A stretch of 64,000 nt of DNA from Gracilariopsis chorda (taxonomy: Eukaryota > Rhodophyta > Florideophyceae > Gracilariales > Gracilariaceae): NCBI GenBank assembly GCA_003194525.1, contig NBIV01000118.1, forward strand, positions 62,001 to 126,000. Direction: 5' to 3'. Each line of letters opens with the position of its first letter. Position 1 is the first letter of the stretch. The notes beneath the pieces were generated by a model, which was not told the DNA's origin, did not search any database, and was given only the letters and a program-made list of their open reading frames with translations. The position numbers and the translations under genes are program-made. Below are positions 44,203-56,425 of the stretch, piece by piece.

Positions 44203-44976
44203 TTATTCGTTTTTTGAGTTGTCCTTCGCTTTAGCCACTCCTTCAAGGCGAAAAGGATGTTTCGGGTCGCTCCAGCCTTCTTTACCACATTCAAAACACC
44301 TGTCATACTTTCTGTACAAAGTGTTCTCCCCTTTCTTTGCTGAACCCCAAGAAACGGAATTGTCGTCTTTAGTATACTTCCTGTTGTCAAAGGTCTTGTT
44401 TCCTCTCTTATTCTTCTTGTTTTCGTGCCCTTTGCTGTCTCCGTTAGCATTCTTCTGAAACTGGCCACTGATTTTCATAGAAAGCTCCAGCGTTCTAGCA
44501 TAATCATAGGCTACATGAATTCTCGGGCAACCTGTGCGATCAAAGGGTTGAGAGTCCGTGAAGCGTTCTGCAAATGTTCCTTTGTAAGCTTTAGGCAAGC
44601 TGTTGAAAAAGTAGATGTAAGCTTCATTAGTAGGAGTGCCACACAACGAAATCAAATCCTCGCAGAGCCCAAGATGTTCATTCAAGTCCTTAAAATCTTT
44701 CAGTTTGATATACATTAATAGCACTCGAGCAGCGGCTCTCTCGTTTGTCGGTACGAACTCACGAATCATTTCTTGCTTCAGTTCTGCAAGAGCCTTTGGT
44801 TTCTGATTTTTGCGTTCTAAACGGAGTATCCAGGATGCTGCTCGATCTTGTAAGTGACATTCAGCCAGAGCAACCATCTTTTCCTCCGTATAGTTGCAGA
44901 ATGAGCGGTACTTCTCGATTGAATAGAAAAAGCTTTTCACCCGCTCGGATTTGCGATCGGTGACTGATCCTTTCAA
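44203..44976 (-). pseudogene. Gypsy E2 gag
   Basis: 257-codon gag-like frame on the minus strand with retrotransposon gag features: SVTDRKSERVKSFFYSIEKY, then WILRLERKNQKPKALAELKQ, REFVPTNERAAARVLL and a Lys/Asn-rich basic segment before CFECGKEGWSDPKHPF, a divergent zinc knuckle. The true N-terminus probably lies further right, toward the LTR. Treated as part of a fossil. Confidence 0.78.
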
Positions 44977-45259
44977 GATTGGAACTGGAGGAGCCTTGAA
45001 TGCACTAGCTCCAATATTGGAGTGGCCTCCATGATCACTCTGACGGTCATTCAGCTGACTCTGGAGAGTCGAAATGAGATTGGCCTGGTTCTGAAAAGTA
45101 TTTTGCAGTTGTATCAGCTGCTGCAGAACCTCTCAGACATGTACTATGTCCGTGACCTCGTTCTTAGCGCGGTTTTTACGGTTTCGCGTTCCAGAGCTCA
45201 TCCTCGGTCGATATGAGTGTTTGCGTGTCTGGGCCGTTGAGCGGATAGGATCCACCCTA

Positions 45260-45269
45260 GATGCTACCA
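45260..45269 (-). promoter_or_regulatory. Primer-binding site of gypsy E2
   Basis: Minus strand reads TGGTAGCATC two bases inside the LTR. The same word follows the 5' LTR of copia B and, with one extra base, gypsy H. The complement GATGCTACCA fits a tRNA-iMet-like 3' end. Confidence 0.65.
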
Positions 45270-45271
45270 AA

Positions 45272-45476
45272 TGTGAGAGAGGAGCAATATCGACAATTGA
45301 ACTTCACGTTCACACACTGCAACGATTGAAGCTGCTGCATCTCATCATCTTGATACCAAAAGCCGTTCCTCTTATAGAAAGGGTTTTGGTATTTGAATTC
45401 TATTGAGCAATATGAATTTGAAATGAACAGGTGCTAAGTAATACTATAAGGAGTCGTCACGTAATAATATATTACA
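45272..45476 (-). repeat. 5' LTR of gypsy E2
   Basis: 205 bp, TGTGAGAGAGG at one end and ATATATTACA at the other (plus strand). It is bounded by the primer site on the left and by copia A2 coding sequence on the right. No partner copy exists in the window. Confidence 0.7.
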
Positions 45477-47105
45477 CCAATTGTACCTATGCTCCTTCTC
45501 GGTTGTCCTGCTGAAGATCCATGGTGGTGCGAATTGTACGTCGTCTCCTGTGACTTACTTGGATACTATTACAGCCTGCATGTCCTTTAGCTCTTTATGC
45601 TCATCTGAATACAGAGAGCGTAGAGTGTTCATTATTGGGTTGTTCTTGATGAATGATACATAGTTTCCTACGTTCCTCTGTGCTTGCTCGGTTTGCAGAC
45701 GTTCTGTTTTCTCTCTGGAAATCATCATTATTACAGCGATGTCGTCTACACCGCACTCTGTGGCGTTGTGCGGAGACAATGTGAGATCGATATAGTCTTG
45801 TATCAGCCCTTCTGATAGTTCTCGCGCCAGACCGGAACTGGACCTGAGCCTGATATCTTCGTACGCCCTTTTCGATATTGGTGCTTTATCGCCTATTTTT
45901 ACCACCACCACATGTCTGTATGTCTAAACTACCTTAGCCTGTTTCCAAACGTCAGGTTGGTTCTGCGCAGTTGTATCCAAGCAGAACACGATGTCGTTCC
46001 CTGGTTTCATAGCAGTTTGGGGTATAATGAAATGGTCGTTTGATTTCAATAAGCGATGGAGCGCTCTAGTTGCTGATTGATCTTTGTAAGCTGTCAGCAG
46101 TTCTTCGGCTGCGACATTTCGAGGGGCGCGTAATTTTGCAGAGGCGTATCCTTTCGCTAGCTCAGAGCTGCTAAAGACCTTTGATTCACTGAAGCAATTA
46201 GAAAGGAACCTGGCTCTTGACAGAAGAAGACGGTCGTTCCCGGTGGTGTTATCGAATTGAAGCCTTTTTAAGATACGCTTTGCGACGCCTTTTGTCCTCT
46301 CTGCAATCCCAGTTTTGTTGCGTCTCCTGACGGTTCGTGCTTTGAAGGGTATTCCGTGACTATACAAGAATTGTTTCATCGCTCTTGACTTCATCTCATC
46401 CTCGGCCGACAGTGTGTCTGGTCAGCCATGTCAATGAAACCATTTGCTTTCAAAAACGAATTTTATCGTGTCTGCTTGGCAGGTCTGGGTGATCAAGGCT
46501 TCCGAACATCCCGTACCGTCGTCCACCATGTAGAGTACTTTATACTACGCGCCTCGGATATTGCAAAACATAAAGGCGATGTTTATTTCTACATTAAACG
46601 CCTCATTGATGTGTGTGATCGATATCTTTTTCGATGGTACCAGTAGTCCTGATCGGGCACATACCGAGAAGTTATCGGTTAAGCGCTATACTTCTTTTTC
46701 CAATTCTGCAGAGTCATATCCTGTCCATAGGCGAAGATTGGTGATCTCGTCTGGGTGACTGTGTATTAACCTGTGCAGCGCTTTGATTAGCGGTTTAGTT
46801 CTACACTTTCCGACTCTGGTGTTCAGGAGGGCGTTTGCAGAGAGTACGATTGCGATTCTAGTGCGGTGATCTAGCGTCTTTTCATCGGTGATGTACATTT
46901 CAAATTCACGTGCTCCAACATCAGTGGGTAACTTAATACTCAGGACGGGTGGTTGGCTGTGGTAATCGCTCACGCTGTGTTTCTTCACGTCAATTCCAAT
47001 CATTAGAGGTGAAGTACCGTTAACTAGGTCAAAGGTCAGCACTATAACCCCATGGATGATATCTTGAATCGACAGCGTCCATGACAAAATGACAGGTTTC
47101 AGGTT

Positions 47106-47110
47106 GATAC
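47106..47110. repeat. Target-site duplication GATAC, left
   Basis: GATAC before the left LTR of copia B, exactly repeated at 51767-51771. Confidence 0.9.
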
Positions 47111-47381
47111 TGATGAGGAACACGCAATCGTGATGCCATTACCTACAGGTCTAGGACTCACGTAGGGTAGTTACGTGAGTCCCTTTGCCCGATAACTCTT
47201 GTGAGGTGTCGGACCCTACGTATTGATATACTATCTTGGGTTTGTGGTCCCTTGCTCGTTAGACTACAATACACATACATACTGTGATTTTTGCAGGGTT
47301 TTACGCAGTTACAATCTATATAAAGAGTATAGGAGTCTCCGCAGCTGAGAGAGCTGATGAGAGTCACCCAACCACTCAACA
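47111..47381 (+). repeat. 5' LTR of copia B
   Basis: 271 bp, about 97% identical to 51496-51766. A TATA-like TATATAAAGAG near 47324-47334 is a plausible start region for the element transcript. Confidence 0.92.
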
Positions 47382-47382
47382 G

Positions 47383-47395
47383 TGGTAGCATCGCC
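47383..47395 (+). promoter_or_regulatory. Primer-binding site of copia B
   Basis: TGGTAGCATCGCC one base after the LTR. TGGTAGC is the complement of the end of A1-U72 initiator tRNA-Met as known for yeast Ty1, so a tRNA-iMet 3' end is the likely primer. Confidence 0.7.
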
Positions 47396-47468
47396 GGCTA
47401 AAGAAAGCCACTACCGTCGAGCATCACTGAGCTTCTAACGCTTGAGTACTGTTCTACTCACGTTGACA

Positions 47469-50400
47469 ATGGAAGAAGACAAGTACAAAAAGCTTCCGCG
47501 CTTTTGTGCTCGTCGGGATGAAGATTTTGCTCTTTGGACCATGCGAATTGAAGCGCTGTTAGAATCTAAGGATTTGCTTCACGTCGTGGTTGATGATGTG
47601 ATTGGTACGGAATGTATTGATGCAATTACTACGGAAATGAAGCAAAGAGTATTGAAGGCAAGGATGTACCTTGTACAGTCTCTCAGTGACAAGCTGTTGA
47701 GAGCAATTGCTTCGGAGAGACAAAACCCATTCGTTATGTACAGAGAACTCCGTGAGCGTTATGCAACTGAGAACGCAGCAACGAGAGTACAGCTTCAAAC
47801 CAGACTACACCAATTCCGCTATACCGAGAGCAAGCCCATGTCTGACTATGTAGATGAGATGGAATCCGTGTTTGCTCGTCTTGATGGGATGGGAAGTCCT
47901 CTCGAGGAAAGCATGCAGATTGCCATCCTCTTCTCAAGCTTTGGCTCCACGGGTGACAGTGCGTTTGGACCTGTGATATCTGCGTTGCAAACGATGTCAG
48001 ACACTGAGCTTACTTGGGATAAGGTTACTGCGAGGCTCCTGCAGGAGTACGACACTCGAGCAATAGAGGCAACAACTGGAACATCTGTGCCACCCGATGA
48101 ACACGTAGAAACCGAACGTGCCCTGAAAGCAAAAGTCAAGGGCCGTTGTTTCCTGTGCGGAAGGAAGGGCAATTACAAACGCAACTGCCACTCAAGGAAT
48201 CAAAATCAAAGAGAAGGTGGTAGTGGCACAAGCGTTCATCATGCTCTCCTCGCTCTTAGTGACCCAGTTTATCGCTTCTTGATTGATTCAGGCGCTACGT
48301 GCCATATGGTTGGGAGTCATGCTCTATCGCAATCGTTTACTCCAGTACAGCCTAGGACCATTTCCCTTGGAGATGGAAGGCGTGTACAAGCTAAGAGTGA
48401 AGGACGAGTTGTATTGAGTGTGATCCAACCACGAGGACGTACTGCTTATCTAACACTTGATAGTGTGCTATTCGCCGATGAACTGGACTGCAACCTGATC
48501 TCGTGTTCAAAGCTAATTGCCATAGGACACCGCATCCGATTTGATACATCGGGATGCACGATAGAGATGGGAAATAAGAGGGTAACAGCTGAAACCTGTG
48601 AAGGGATTTATGTAATCCATGCTCACCTGAGCAGCGAACGAGCGTACGTAGCCCAGAATGCGAGGGGTATCCAGTTATGGCACGAGAGACTTGGCCACAT
48701 TGGCAGAAGTCGGATAAGGCAAATGTCCAACAGTACTGCGGTAATTGGGCTAGACCTAACAAAGGATCCAGAGTCTGGATTACGCTGCACGCCATGTCTA
48801 GAAGGCAAAATGGTCCGCCGTACTCTGCCAAGCCGAAGCGCCAATGACTCTTGTAATGTCGGAGATGTCATATTCTCAGACATTTGTGGTCCTTTCAGTA
48901 CTCTGAGTATTGGAGGAAAGAAGTACTTTGTCTCTTTTATCGACAAAAGATCAAGATACAAGGACATTAGACTTCTAAATAGACGATCGGAACTCACACA
49001 GCAGTTCAGATGCTTCCAAGCAAAGTTTGAAAGGCAGGCTGAGAAGAAAATCAAACTGGTTTACTCCGACAATGCAAAAGAATACATTGCGCTCCGGAAG
49101 TACTTGTCTGCTGAAGGCATAGATTGGGAAGCAAGTGCCCCGTATACTCCCCAACAGAACGGGGTAGCTGAGCGGTTCAATCGTTCAGTGATGGAAATGG
49201 CACGGTCCATGTTGCGCCACGCTGGACTTCCGCATAGGTTCTGGGCAGAAGCTGTTGTCACTGCTACAAGGATAATGAACACCATCAGCTGTGACGCCAA
49301 TAATGGAATGACACCACATCAAGTCCTCACAGGAACCGTCCCAAACCTTGAGTCCTTGAGGACATTCGGCTGTGAAGTCTGGATACATGTTGCAAAGAGA
49401 AAGAAGCTGGAAAAGAAGGCACGACGTGGGATTCTACTCAGGTCCCTGCCACATCTAAACTACCGAGTGTATGACATTGAACGGAGAGAAGTGACGTTTG
49501 CCAGATATGTGACCATCAATGAAGACGTCTTCCCTGGGAGGCTTTTATTTTCCTCGGGAAGAGAAAGTGGAAGAGAGAATACCCTGGATGAGGTGGGAGG
49601 CAACCCGGCACCAGACCTTGGCCTAGATGAAGACCAGGTGCTCACTGATGCGCAAGATAGTGAGCATATTGGCGCTAATGAGACCGCCGTTGCTCGTGTG
49701 GGTTCATTTGGAAACCCAGCGGGCTCTGATGAACTACTCGCAGAAGCAAATTCAGATGAAGGCATCGAGTCCGATAATGTGGAAGATGCAGAAGCTGGCT
49801 CAATTAACTCCAGCATGCAGGAATTCCTTACCCACTATCTCATTAGACGCTATCCCGAGCGAAGAAGAAAGCCTCCAGAACGCTTTTCAGATATGCAACA
49901 CAGCAGCCATGTCAGCCTAGTTCAGAAACCAACAAGATTACCTGCAGACCTCGATGAAGCCAGGAAATCCTGGGACTGGGAACATTGGGAAGGGGCAATC
50001 AAGGAAGAACTAGCATCCCTCAGGTCTATGAACACATGGGATGTGGTACAGAGGCCACCGAATTCTCAAGTCCTGGCATCTAAACTCGTCTTTGCGACAA
50101 AGTTGAACGATTATGGTACAGTATCAAGGTACAAAGCACGGCTGGTTGCCAAGGGATGCCAACAGGGCCATGTGGAAAACATATACTCACCTGTCGTTGA
50201 CTTTTCCACAGTCCGAATCGCCCTTGCGCTAGCATGTGTGTACAACTTTGAGATACACCAACTGGACGTCAAGTGTGCTTTCCTAAATGGACGTATCGAT
50301 GATACAAACCCAGTCTATATGGCTCCACCATCTGGATTAGATATAGGCCTGGCAGAGCACGAGGTCCTCAAGCTAAACCGATCTATATACGGTCTCAAAC

Positions 50401-51518
50401 AGTCCAACTCGATCTGGAGTCAATTGTTCACGCAGAGATTACTGGCATTGGGATTTCAGTAATGCCTTTCTGACCCTTGTTTTTTCTACATTAAGAAGGA
50501 TGGCAGCACCTTGTGGCTTCTCCTCTACGTGGACGACCTTCTGCTAATCGGCAATAGTGCGAACCTGATCAAGAATGTTAAGAAGATACTGGGTAAAGAG
50601 TTCGAAATGAAGGAAGTGTTTTGCTCGAACAGTTTTCTTGGTGTCTACATACAGAGGGAAGTAGGAGGACTCATTCTGCACCAGCAGCCAATGGTTGCAG
50701 GAATACTGGACAGGTCTAATATGTCACAGTCGAGCCCTGTCCCCACACCGATGACAAAAAGCTACAAGCCATCTGATGCACTGAACGCAGAACCGATGAC
50801 ATCGAAAACATTGTATAAGGATGCTATCGGCTCTTTGCTCTACCTCTCGACACGCACGAGACCTGATATATATGCTACCGTGAACATCTTATCGCGCGCC
50901 CAGGCCACGCCGACATTATATCATTGAAAGGCAGTCAAGAGGATTCTGAGGTACTTAAACGGAACTCGAAGTTTATGTCTTAGGCACAAAAGGCCAGCGT
51001 ATGGAATGGAGAATGTTTTGATGGCTTAAACAGATGCCGAATGGGCTGGGAATGACTTGGACAGGAAGTCCACAAGTGGCGTTTGTCTTTTTGTCCTAGG
51101 CAATGCAGTAGGCTGGCGAAAACTGAAGCAGAGCTGTATTGCCACCTCTACGACAGAAGCGGAGTACGTTTCTCTATGTGAATGCCTGAAGGTAGTGAAA
51201 TGGGCGCGTAAATTGCTGCGTGAAATTTGTATGCTTGACCCAGCAGTTCCATCTACTGTTTATGAAGACAACACAGGGGTACTGGATTGGAGTCATGGAA
51301 CGCGAAGAGCAAAACATATTGAGCTCAAATATCATTTCGTGGTTCACGCAATTGAATCAGGAGAGGCCATTTTGAAGTATTGCACCACTGACGCAATGCT
51401 TGCAGATATATTCACCAAAGCGCTGAGTGTAGACCGCTTTCGTCGATTGTCGACAAAGTTTGGACTGATCAGGAGTAACAATGGCATGGGAAGGGTGATG
51501 AGGAACACGCAATCGTGA
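47469..51518 (+). pseudogene. Copia B gag-pol region
   Basis: One polyprotein-type region starting probably at MEEDKYKKLPRF (47469). A Gag_copia domain lies at about 47540-48070, with zinc knuckle CFLCGRKGNYKRNC near 48150. Protease FLIDSGATCHMV lies near 48280, pre-integrase LWHERLGHIGRSRIRQM near 48680, and an integrase core from about 48860 to 49330 (DICGPFSTLSIGGKKYFV, YSDNAKEYIALRKYL, PQQNGVAERFNRSVMEMARS). A long acidic linker is followed by RT (TKLNDYGTVSRYKARLVAKG, LDVKCAFLNGRID, LYVDDLLLIG) and RNase H (DRKSTSGVCLFVLG, TSTTEAEYVSLCEC, DAMLADIFTKALSVDRF). Complete copia domain order. Nearly intact, with a few breaks. Confidence 0.92.
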
Positions 51519-51766
51519 TGCCATTACCTACAGGTCTAGGACTCACGTAAGGTAGTTACGTGAGTCCCTTTGCTCGATACCTCTTGTGAGGTGTCGGACC
51601 CTACGTATTGATATACTATCTTGGGTTTGTAGTCCCCTGCTCGTTAGACTACAATAGACATACGTACTGTGATTTTCGCAGGGTTTTACGCAGTTACAAT
51701 CTATATAAAGAGTAAAGGAGTCTCCGCAGCTGAGAGAGCTGATGAGAGTCACCCAACCACTCAACA
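51496..51766 (+). repeat. 3' LTR of copia B
   Basis: 271 bp, partner of 47111-47381, followed by the GATAC duplication. Confidence 0.92.
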
Positions 51767-53241
51767 GATACCCTAGTGCCCCCAACCTCTTTAGTATACC
51801 CTTCTAGGTTTGTAAGGTTGGAATAATATCTGGAAGACTTCGCACAATAGCAAGGCGGGCTTCAACTCCACCGGATTAGGCCGCACTCTGTTCGTCCATT
51901 ATGGGGTTTGCATTGTTGACTGGATCTGGGTCCTCTATTTAAAAACAAGACTTTGTCAAACTTTTCTTGCCCTTCTGGTCGTTTTTGAATCTCGGGTTCT
52001 TGGACTGCGAAGGTCGTGCTCCGTTCCCGTTTTTCTCATTGGCGTTAGGTTCTATGATTTGTCCCACGATTTTATATTCCTTTCTGTCGGTGGATGTTTT
52101 GCCGCGCTCACCCTCGTTATACTTCTTGAACCGGCGGATTCTCTTGAGACTTCGAATCGTGTTCATCATGGCCTCTACAGGTTCCTCACTGTGGTTTTTA
52201 AGATCTTCTTCTCTGAGTGCAGCGTCGCTCAGCACATTGACAATATTCTCCAGTTTTATCTAAATGAAGCTTTTATCCTCATCGTGGTTACGATGATAAT
52301 GCTCCATTGCCAATTTCAATATCACTAGACAAGATTCCACATTTTGTTGGACGGATTGCTCTGGAAACCTCGATATTAATTGATTCAAGAACGTATCGCA
52401 TCCTTTCATGCTCCGTAGGTTCACAGAGATGACGGCCTTTCGGTCTCTCTTCTTGTTTTTGCAGATTCTTACAACTTTGTTCATCATATTCACAGATATC
52501 AGAGAAATGAGTTTTGCATTCGTAAGACAAGAGATAGCAAAAGTATAACTCTCAGATGAGTCTTGATCGGTGTAATGTAGTGATGGTGAATGAAATCTGA
52601 CCTTCTCCACATGGAGGGAAGGTCGGCTCACGCCCGTTTCATACAGATCTTGTAGCGGTCTAGAGATTTCTATGGCTATGCTACAAGCTAGGTACTGTCT
52701 GTGAACATGAAAGCTACAAGTCGATCACAGTGATCAGGCGTAACTTGGCTTGTAGGCTGTCTTCTGTGTTACAATCGGTTTTTGTGGGGTCCAGATACGA
52801 CATAGAGGGATCTGTGAATCTGTCGAAGTAGTACCCATTGGATTCTGAGTTCTTGCGTCTGCAAGCGTTAGCCTTTTTTTGCAACCTTGCCAGCCGTCGG
52901 AGGCGCTTGGTTGTAAAGTATTTTTCGACAAGGTTCACGACCTTTTTGAGTATCTCGAGCTGACAGACGTTTTCTTCTATTTTGATGCTGAAATTAAGCT
53001 CTCCGTTACGCAAAGCTTTCTTAACAATCTCATTCTTTCTGATCTCTAAATATCGATAAAGATTCATAGAAAGCGTAGCTGCGTCTGCTTTTGCGCAATT
53101 ATCCACGTAGCTTGATCGGGCTTCCAATTTTTCGGCCCATTGAAATACGGCTTTGCGCCATAGCAGCTTGTCTGTCCCATGGTTGAATTTGGGCGGTGTC
53201 ATCATGTTGCTTGCATCGAAGTCCTCCTCTAGTCCCACAAC

Positions 53242-53508
53242 TATTGACGAATGTCGGATAACTGTGATGTTCATAATCTTCTACGTAATGAGAGGACGTG
53301 GGCTAAAAGAACATATGGCACAAATCTGCGGGGAGATTTTGGTTGCTCTTGAAGAGTTGGATTGGTTTAAGTAGGGATACTACGCAACCATTTGGTTTAT
53401 AACGGTATAACACTGTACGTATAAACACGTACAATTCAGCGAGCTCTTCGTCAAGTTGTACGTGTTCCTTGCCTCCCCGTGAGGTGTTCGTACGTTATCC
53501 AACTGACA
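53242..53508 (-). repeat. 5' LTR of copia A2
   Basis: About 267 bp, clearly related to the copia A LTRs (shared blocks GGCACAAATCTGC, GGGATACTACGCAACCAT, GTCAAGTTGTACGTGTTCCT, CCCCGTGAG) but more diverged from both than they are from each other. Confidence 0.78.
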
Positions 53509-56074
53509 ACGGTAATGGTGTTATGTGAATGATTATGACTTCATTTCTCGATTTCGTCATCGATTTCGTTGCCATCTTTTAGTGGATAGTAACCGTATCG
53601 AAAACAGGGCAAAACTCATTCCTATTTCTTCCTGACTCCATGTTCTGTAATATAGTTTTAAGTGAGACCCACTCATTAGTACTATGTAGCGACCGCTTTT
53701 TACCAATGCATGTATTTGAATCCCATCCAAACAAAAGAGCGGTTACAAACGTGCATATATAAGATGGTAAAGTTTGTACGGCAAAGATGGAAGCGGAAGA
53801 CTTCATCGTTGCATTGAGAAAAGGTGAATTTCGATCGTCAGTATCTCTTCTCTCTTACATGCTCAATTCTAGTATTCAATTTGACTCACATAAAATACGT
53901 CGTCAGAAATTGAACCACTGAGCCCCTGGGAAAGGTAATTGAGGCGAACGGATGTACTAGGGCGCATAGATTGGTGTAGAGTTGGGCAAGGGTATGAGCT
54001 GTAGAGGTAACGCAACTGCAAAGATCCTTCAAAATGCTTTGGATATGGTCCTGAAACAGCTAATACGAGCGCACTCTGCTGGAGTTATCAAGGCTCTTGG
54101 CTGACGCATATACCAAGTTTCTAGTGCACTTTAGCTCAATACCTTTCCATTACCGATTAGAATGAAATGAATGAGTGGATCAGGTGTGCAAGTGGTGTTG
54201 CAGAAACCCTGTTCCAGAAAAACAACGGGTCTTCATTTTTCGGAACACGTTTTGAGCACTTTGGTCTCACATGAGCGTACAAGCTTAGATTTGTTTTCCT
54301 TGGTTCTTGTGCTAATTTGCATGCCCCAATTCACGCACATTTCTCATCTATTGTGCCCATACCTGTATCGGAGTGCAGTGTTTTCGATCTGCAGCTCGCT
54401 AACACTAAACAGAGGCGCTCAAAGTTGTCGAAGCCCATCTTGGAATCACAATGCTAAGTAGCTTTGAGCTGAAAACTGTTGTGGCGAATGACTAAACGGA
54501 GCCAGGAGGTCTTTAAACTCGTCAAGGCGATCGGCGGACTGATCGCCTCCACGGAACCGGGATGTCCATAAAATCGTCCCGGCAATCGGCGCACCGACGG
54601 TCTGAAGACCTGGGCGGTAGCGTTGGACAAGACCCCAGCTTATCTGTGCAAAACAGAAGGAACGAGGCACGTGCAGCACTGCGGATCTTACCAACCTTTT
54701 CCTAACTTTCCCCAGAACGATCATGGAGGTTCCCACGGAAACTCTGGCGGGATCCCGGTGGGTCTCCAATGGAGACCAGGGCTTTCAGTGAGCAACAAAA
54801 CCGCCTGTACAAGGTTCTGAATGGTTTTACAGGAGTTTTCTGGGTTTACGCTGAGATCTACAGCACACACGGGCCCCAACCCGATCTTACCGCCCTTTAT
54901 CGCCGAGGGTAGAGAGAAAAGAGAGGGTAAGATGTCACCAGATCTTCTGGGTGGCGCGAACGTGGTGCATGGAATCTGCCTTGTCGTGATGTACCCCTTA
55001 CCCCGCGTTCTCTCGAGTTGAGGAAGGATTAGCAGAGCAAAGTCTGAAAGAGGCGAAAGACGCCAGAACGAAATGGATTATACATTCGGGTCTCCCGGCA
55101 GAAGTTTTGTACCATTCCACTTCGTCTTCGAATACCAGTTGGTGAGCGTTACACGGCTGCTGCAGAGTGGGAGCAAGCAACAGCTATCAACAATATTTTG
55201 AGTCCGAAGTTAAGACTGGTGCAACGGGGTAGAGAGAACTTGTCATTCACGAGGAGTAGCTAGCGGTTAACTTTAGTCGTTGAGAGATTGAGAAGGAATT
55301 ATGATAAGGTCTACCACAGCGTTGCAATTAGACAGCATGTGCCCACAAAGGAGAAGAAGAAGAAGACTAAACGCAAGAGCACTGATGAGTCCTGCTTAGA
55401 GCACGTGACGCCCGTCGAGGTGTGCACATTTCCAAAAAGCCTAAGAAGACTATCATAGACGCGCTGGATAAGGAAGCCAAATGGAGATGGGACTGTGTCT
55501 ATTACGGGAGTTTAGCTGTCCCACAGATGATCAGCCTTCTAAGTGTCGAAGTTCAATACAGTTGCCTCGGAACTCGGGGAAGTTGCCCGTGCCCATAAGC
55601 ATATACACACATACACCTCTGTCAACTGATTAAAACCGGATAATTCTCTGCTGAAATCGGGGTTCTCTCTCACTTGGTTGGAACCGCATTATCTGTTCAA
55701 CCACCCCCGCACAACTACGTTGATGCGATATTGGCATTTGTGTGAAAAAAATCCCATTCATCTATCTGCAAAATGTTACGACGGCGGCATTGTCAACAAT
55801 GGTATAACCAGCAACAACAACAACAGTTAGCCAAACGCCGGAAATAGGCTTAAATTGGGGGCTTGAAGGACACCTCCTTTCATGGTACAATGTTTGCGAC
55901 CAGGATATGAAAGGTAGAGTTAAAGAGTACAGGAAAAGGGAATCAACCGTGAAAAGAAAGAGGCACTCGTGAATGGTGTGGAAAGAGCGAAGTATGGAAA
56001 GTCTGGAAACGCGTCCGAAGGTTTTCAAAATTATAGAAGAATGACGAGCATTAGTCACCGAGTCTCGTGGATAC
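53509..56074. other. Unassigned stretch between copia A2 and gypsy G
   Basis: No recognisable gene. A short open frame (53787-53921, 44 codons) follows a TATA-like CATATATAAGATGG. A 107-codon minus-strand frame (54446-54769) has no known similarity. The part from 54480 to 55020 is GC-richer and contains strong hairpins, so it may be a fragment of a palindrome-rich gypsy family. Nothing supports a host gene. Confidence 0.45.
54525..54777. repeat. Two strong hairpins in a GC-rich island
   Basis: AGGCGATC (54525-54532) pairs with GATCGCCT (54541-54548). GGTCTCC (54761-54767) pairs with GGAGACC (54771-54777) across AAT. Between them CCGGGA and TCCCGG also form a pair. Confidence 0.75.
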
Positions 56075-56425
56075 TGTTGGTGGCCAAACGTGTAGAATGT
56101 TCCAGCACTGATGTAACACACGTGTAGAGTGTTCCAGTAGCTCCTAGAGCATTCTTTGCTTCGCTAGCCCAGCCGTGCTACTGTATTTAGGCGACGATGG
56201 CGTCAGAAAACGGAGTTTTATTGGTTATTGTGCAGCTCCAGAGGCTGCTAGAAGCCAATGGAGTGATCTAAACGCACACATGAGTAAGTAGAAAGTAGTA
56301 ATGCGTTCTTGCGTTGTTTTAATTGCTTTTAGACGCTATACAAGGGAAAGTTGAGACCCGGACTTTGGTGTTGACTCAGCAGAACACCAATCCTATACAC
56401 ATACCTCATCTCTCAACCTTTTTCA
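56075..56425 (+). repeat. 5' LTR of gypsy G
   Basis: About 351 bp starting TGTTGGTGGCC, sharing long blocks with 61751-62103 (AACGTGTAGAATGTTCC, GTAGCTCCTAGAGCATTCTT, GGAGTTTTATTGGTTATTGT). The 3' boundary is approximate. Confidence 0.78.

Larger units (their letters stand above)
43593..45476 (-). mobile_element. Ty3/gypsy element E2, 5' part only
   Basis: The 5' end of a different gypsy element on the minus strand: 5' LTR (45272-45476), primer-binding site, gag (44203-44976) and protease (43553-44092). It is cut off at the D LTR. The gag core includes AECHLQDRAASWILRLERKN and a knuckle-like CFECGKEGW. The protease reads VLDSFASHNFM and LLILGRSWLKNHNPEVNW. Because it already contains a whole protease, and E1 begins inside another one, E1 and E2 cannot be halves of the same copy. 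E2 itself had inserted into copia A2: A2 coding sequence resumes at 45477. It is broken at least a few times. Confidence 0.82.
47111..51766 (+). mobile_element. Ty1/copia element B, young, nested in A2
   Basis: 4,656 bp on the plus strand with two 271-bp LTRs beginning TGATGAGG and ending CTCAACA, and a perfect 5-bp duplication GATAC on both sides. The LTRs differ at about nine positions (3.3%), so the insertion is recent and much younger than A2. Inside it has a tRNA-type primer site, a gag-pol region and a purine-rich tract (GCATGGGAAGGG) just before the 3' LTR. Coding capacity is nearly continuous, with about two or three breaks. Confidence 0.93.
45477..53508 (-). mobile_element. Ty1/copia element A2, truncated, split by copia B
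   Basis: A relative of copia A on the minus strand. Right to left: 5' LTR 53242-53508, gag at 52714-53241 (MTPPKFNHGTDKLLWRKAVF), the gag C-terminal half at about 51939-52631, the B insertion, a protease/pre-integrase part at about 46686-47105, an integrase-like region at 45924-46394, and the start of the RT region at 45555-45911. It ends at 45477 where E2 begins, so RT, RNase H and the 3' LTR are missing. It is broken many times. Confidence 0.82.

Noticed and set aside
53787-53921. 44-codon frame after a TATA-like box
   Set aside because: Too short and without similarity; one TATA-like word in AT-rich DNA is not enough.
55320-55400. Lys/Arg-rich run (AAGGAGAAGAAGAAG)
   Set aside because: Short purine run with stops nearby; no supporting frame.
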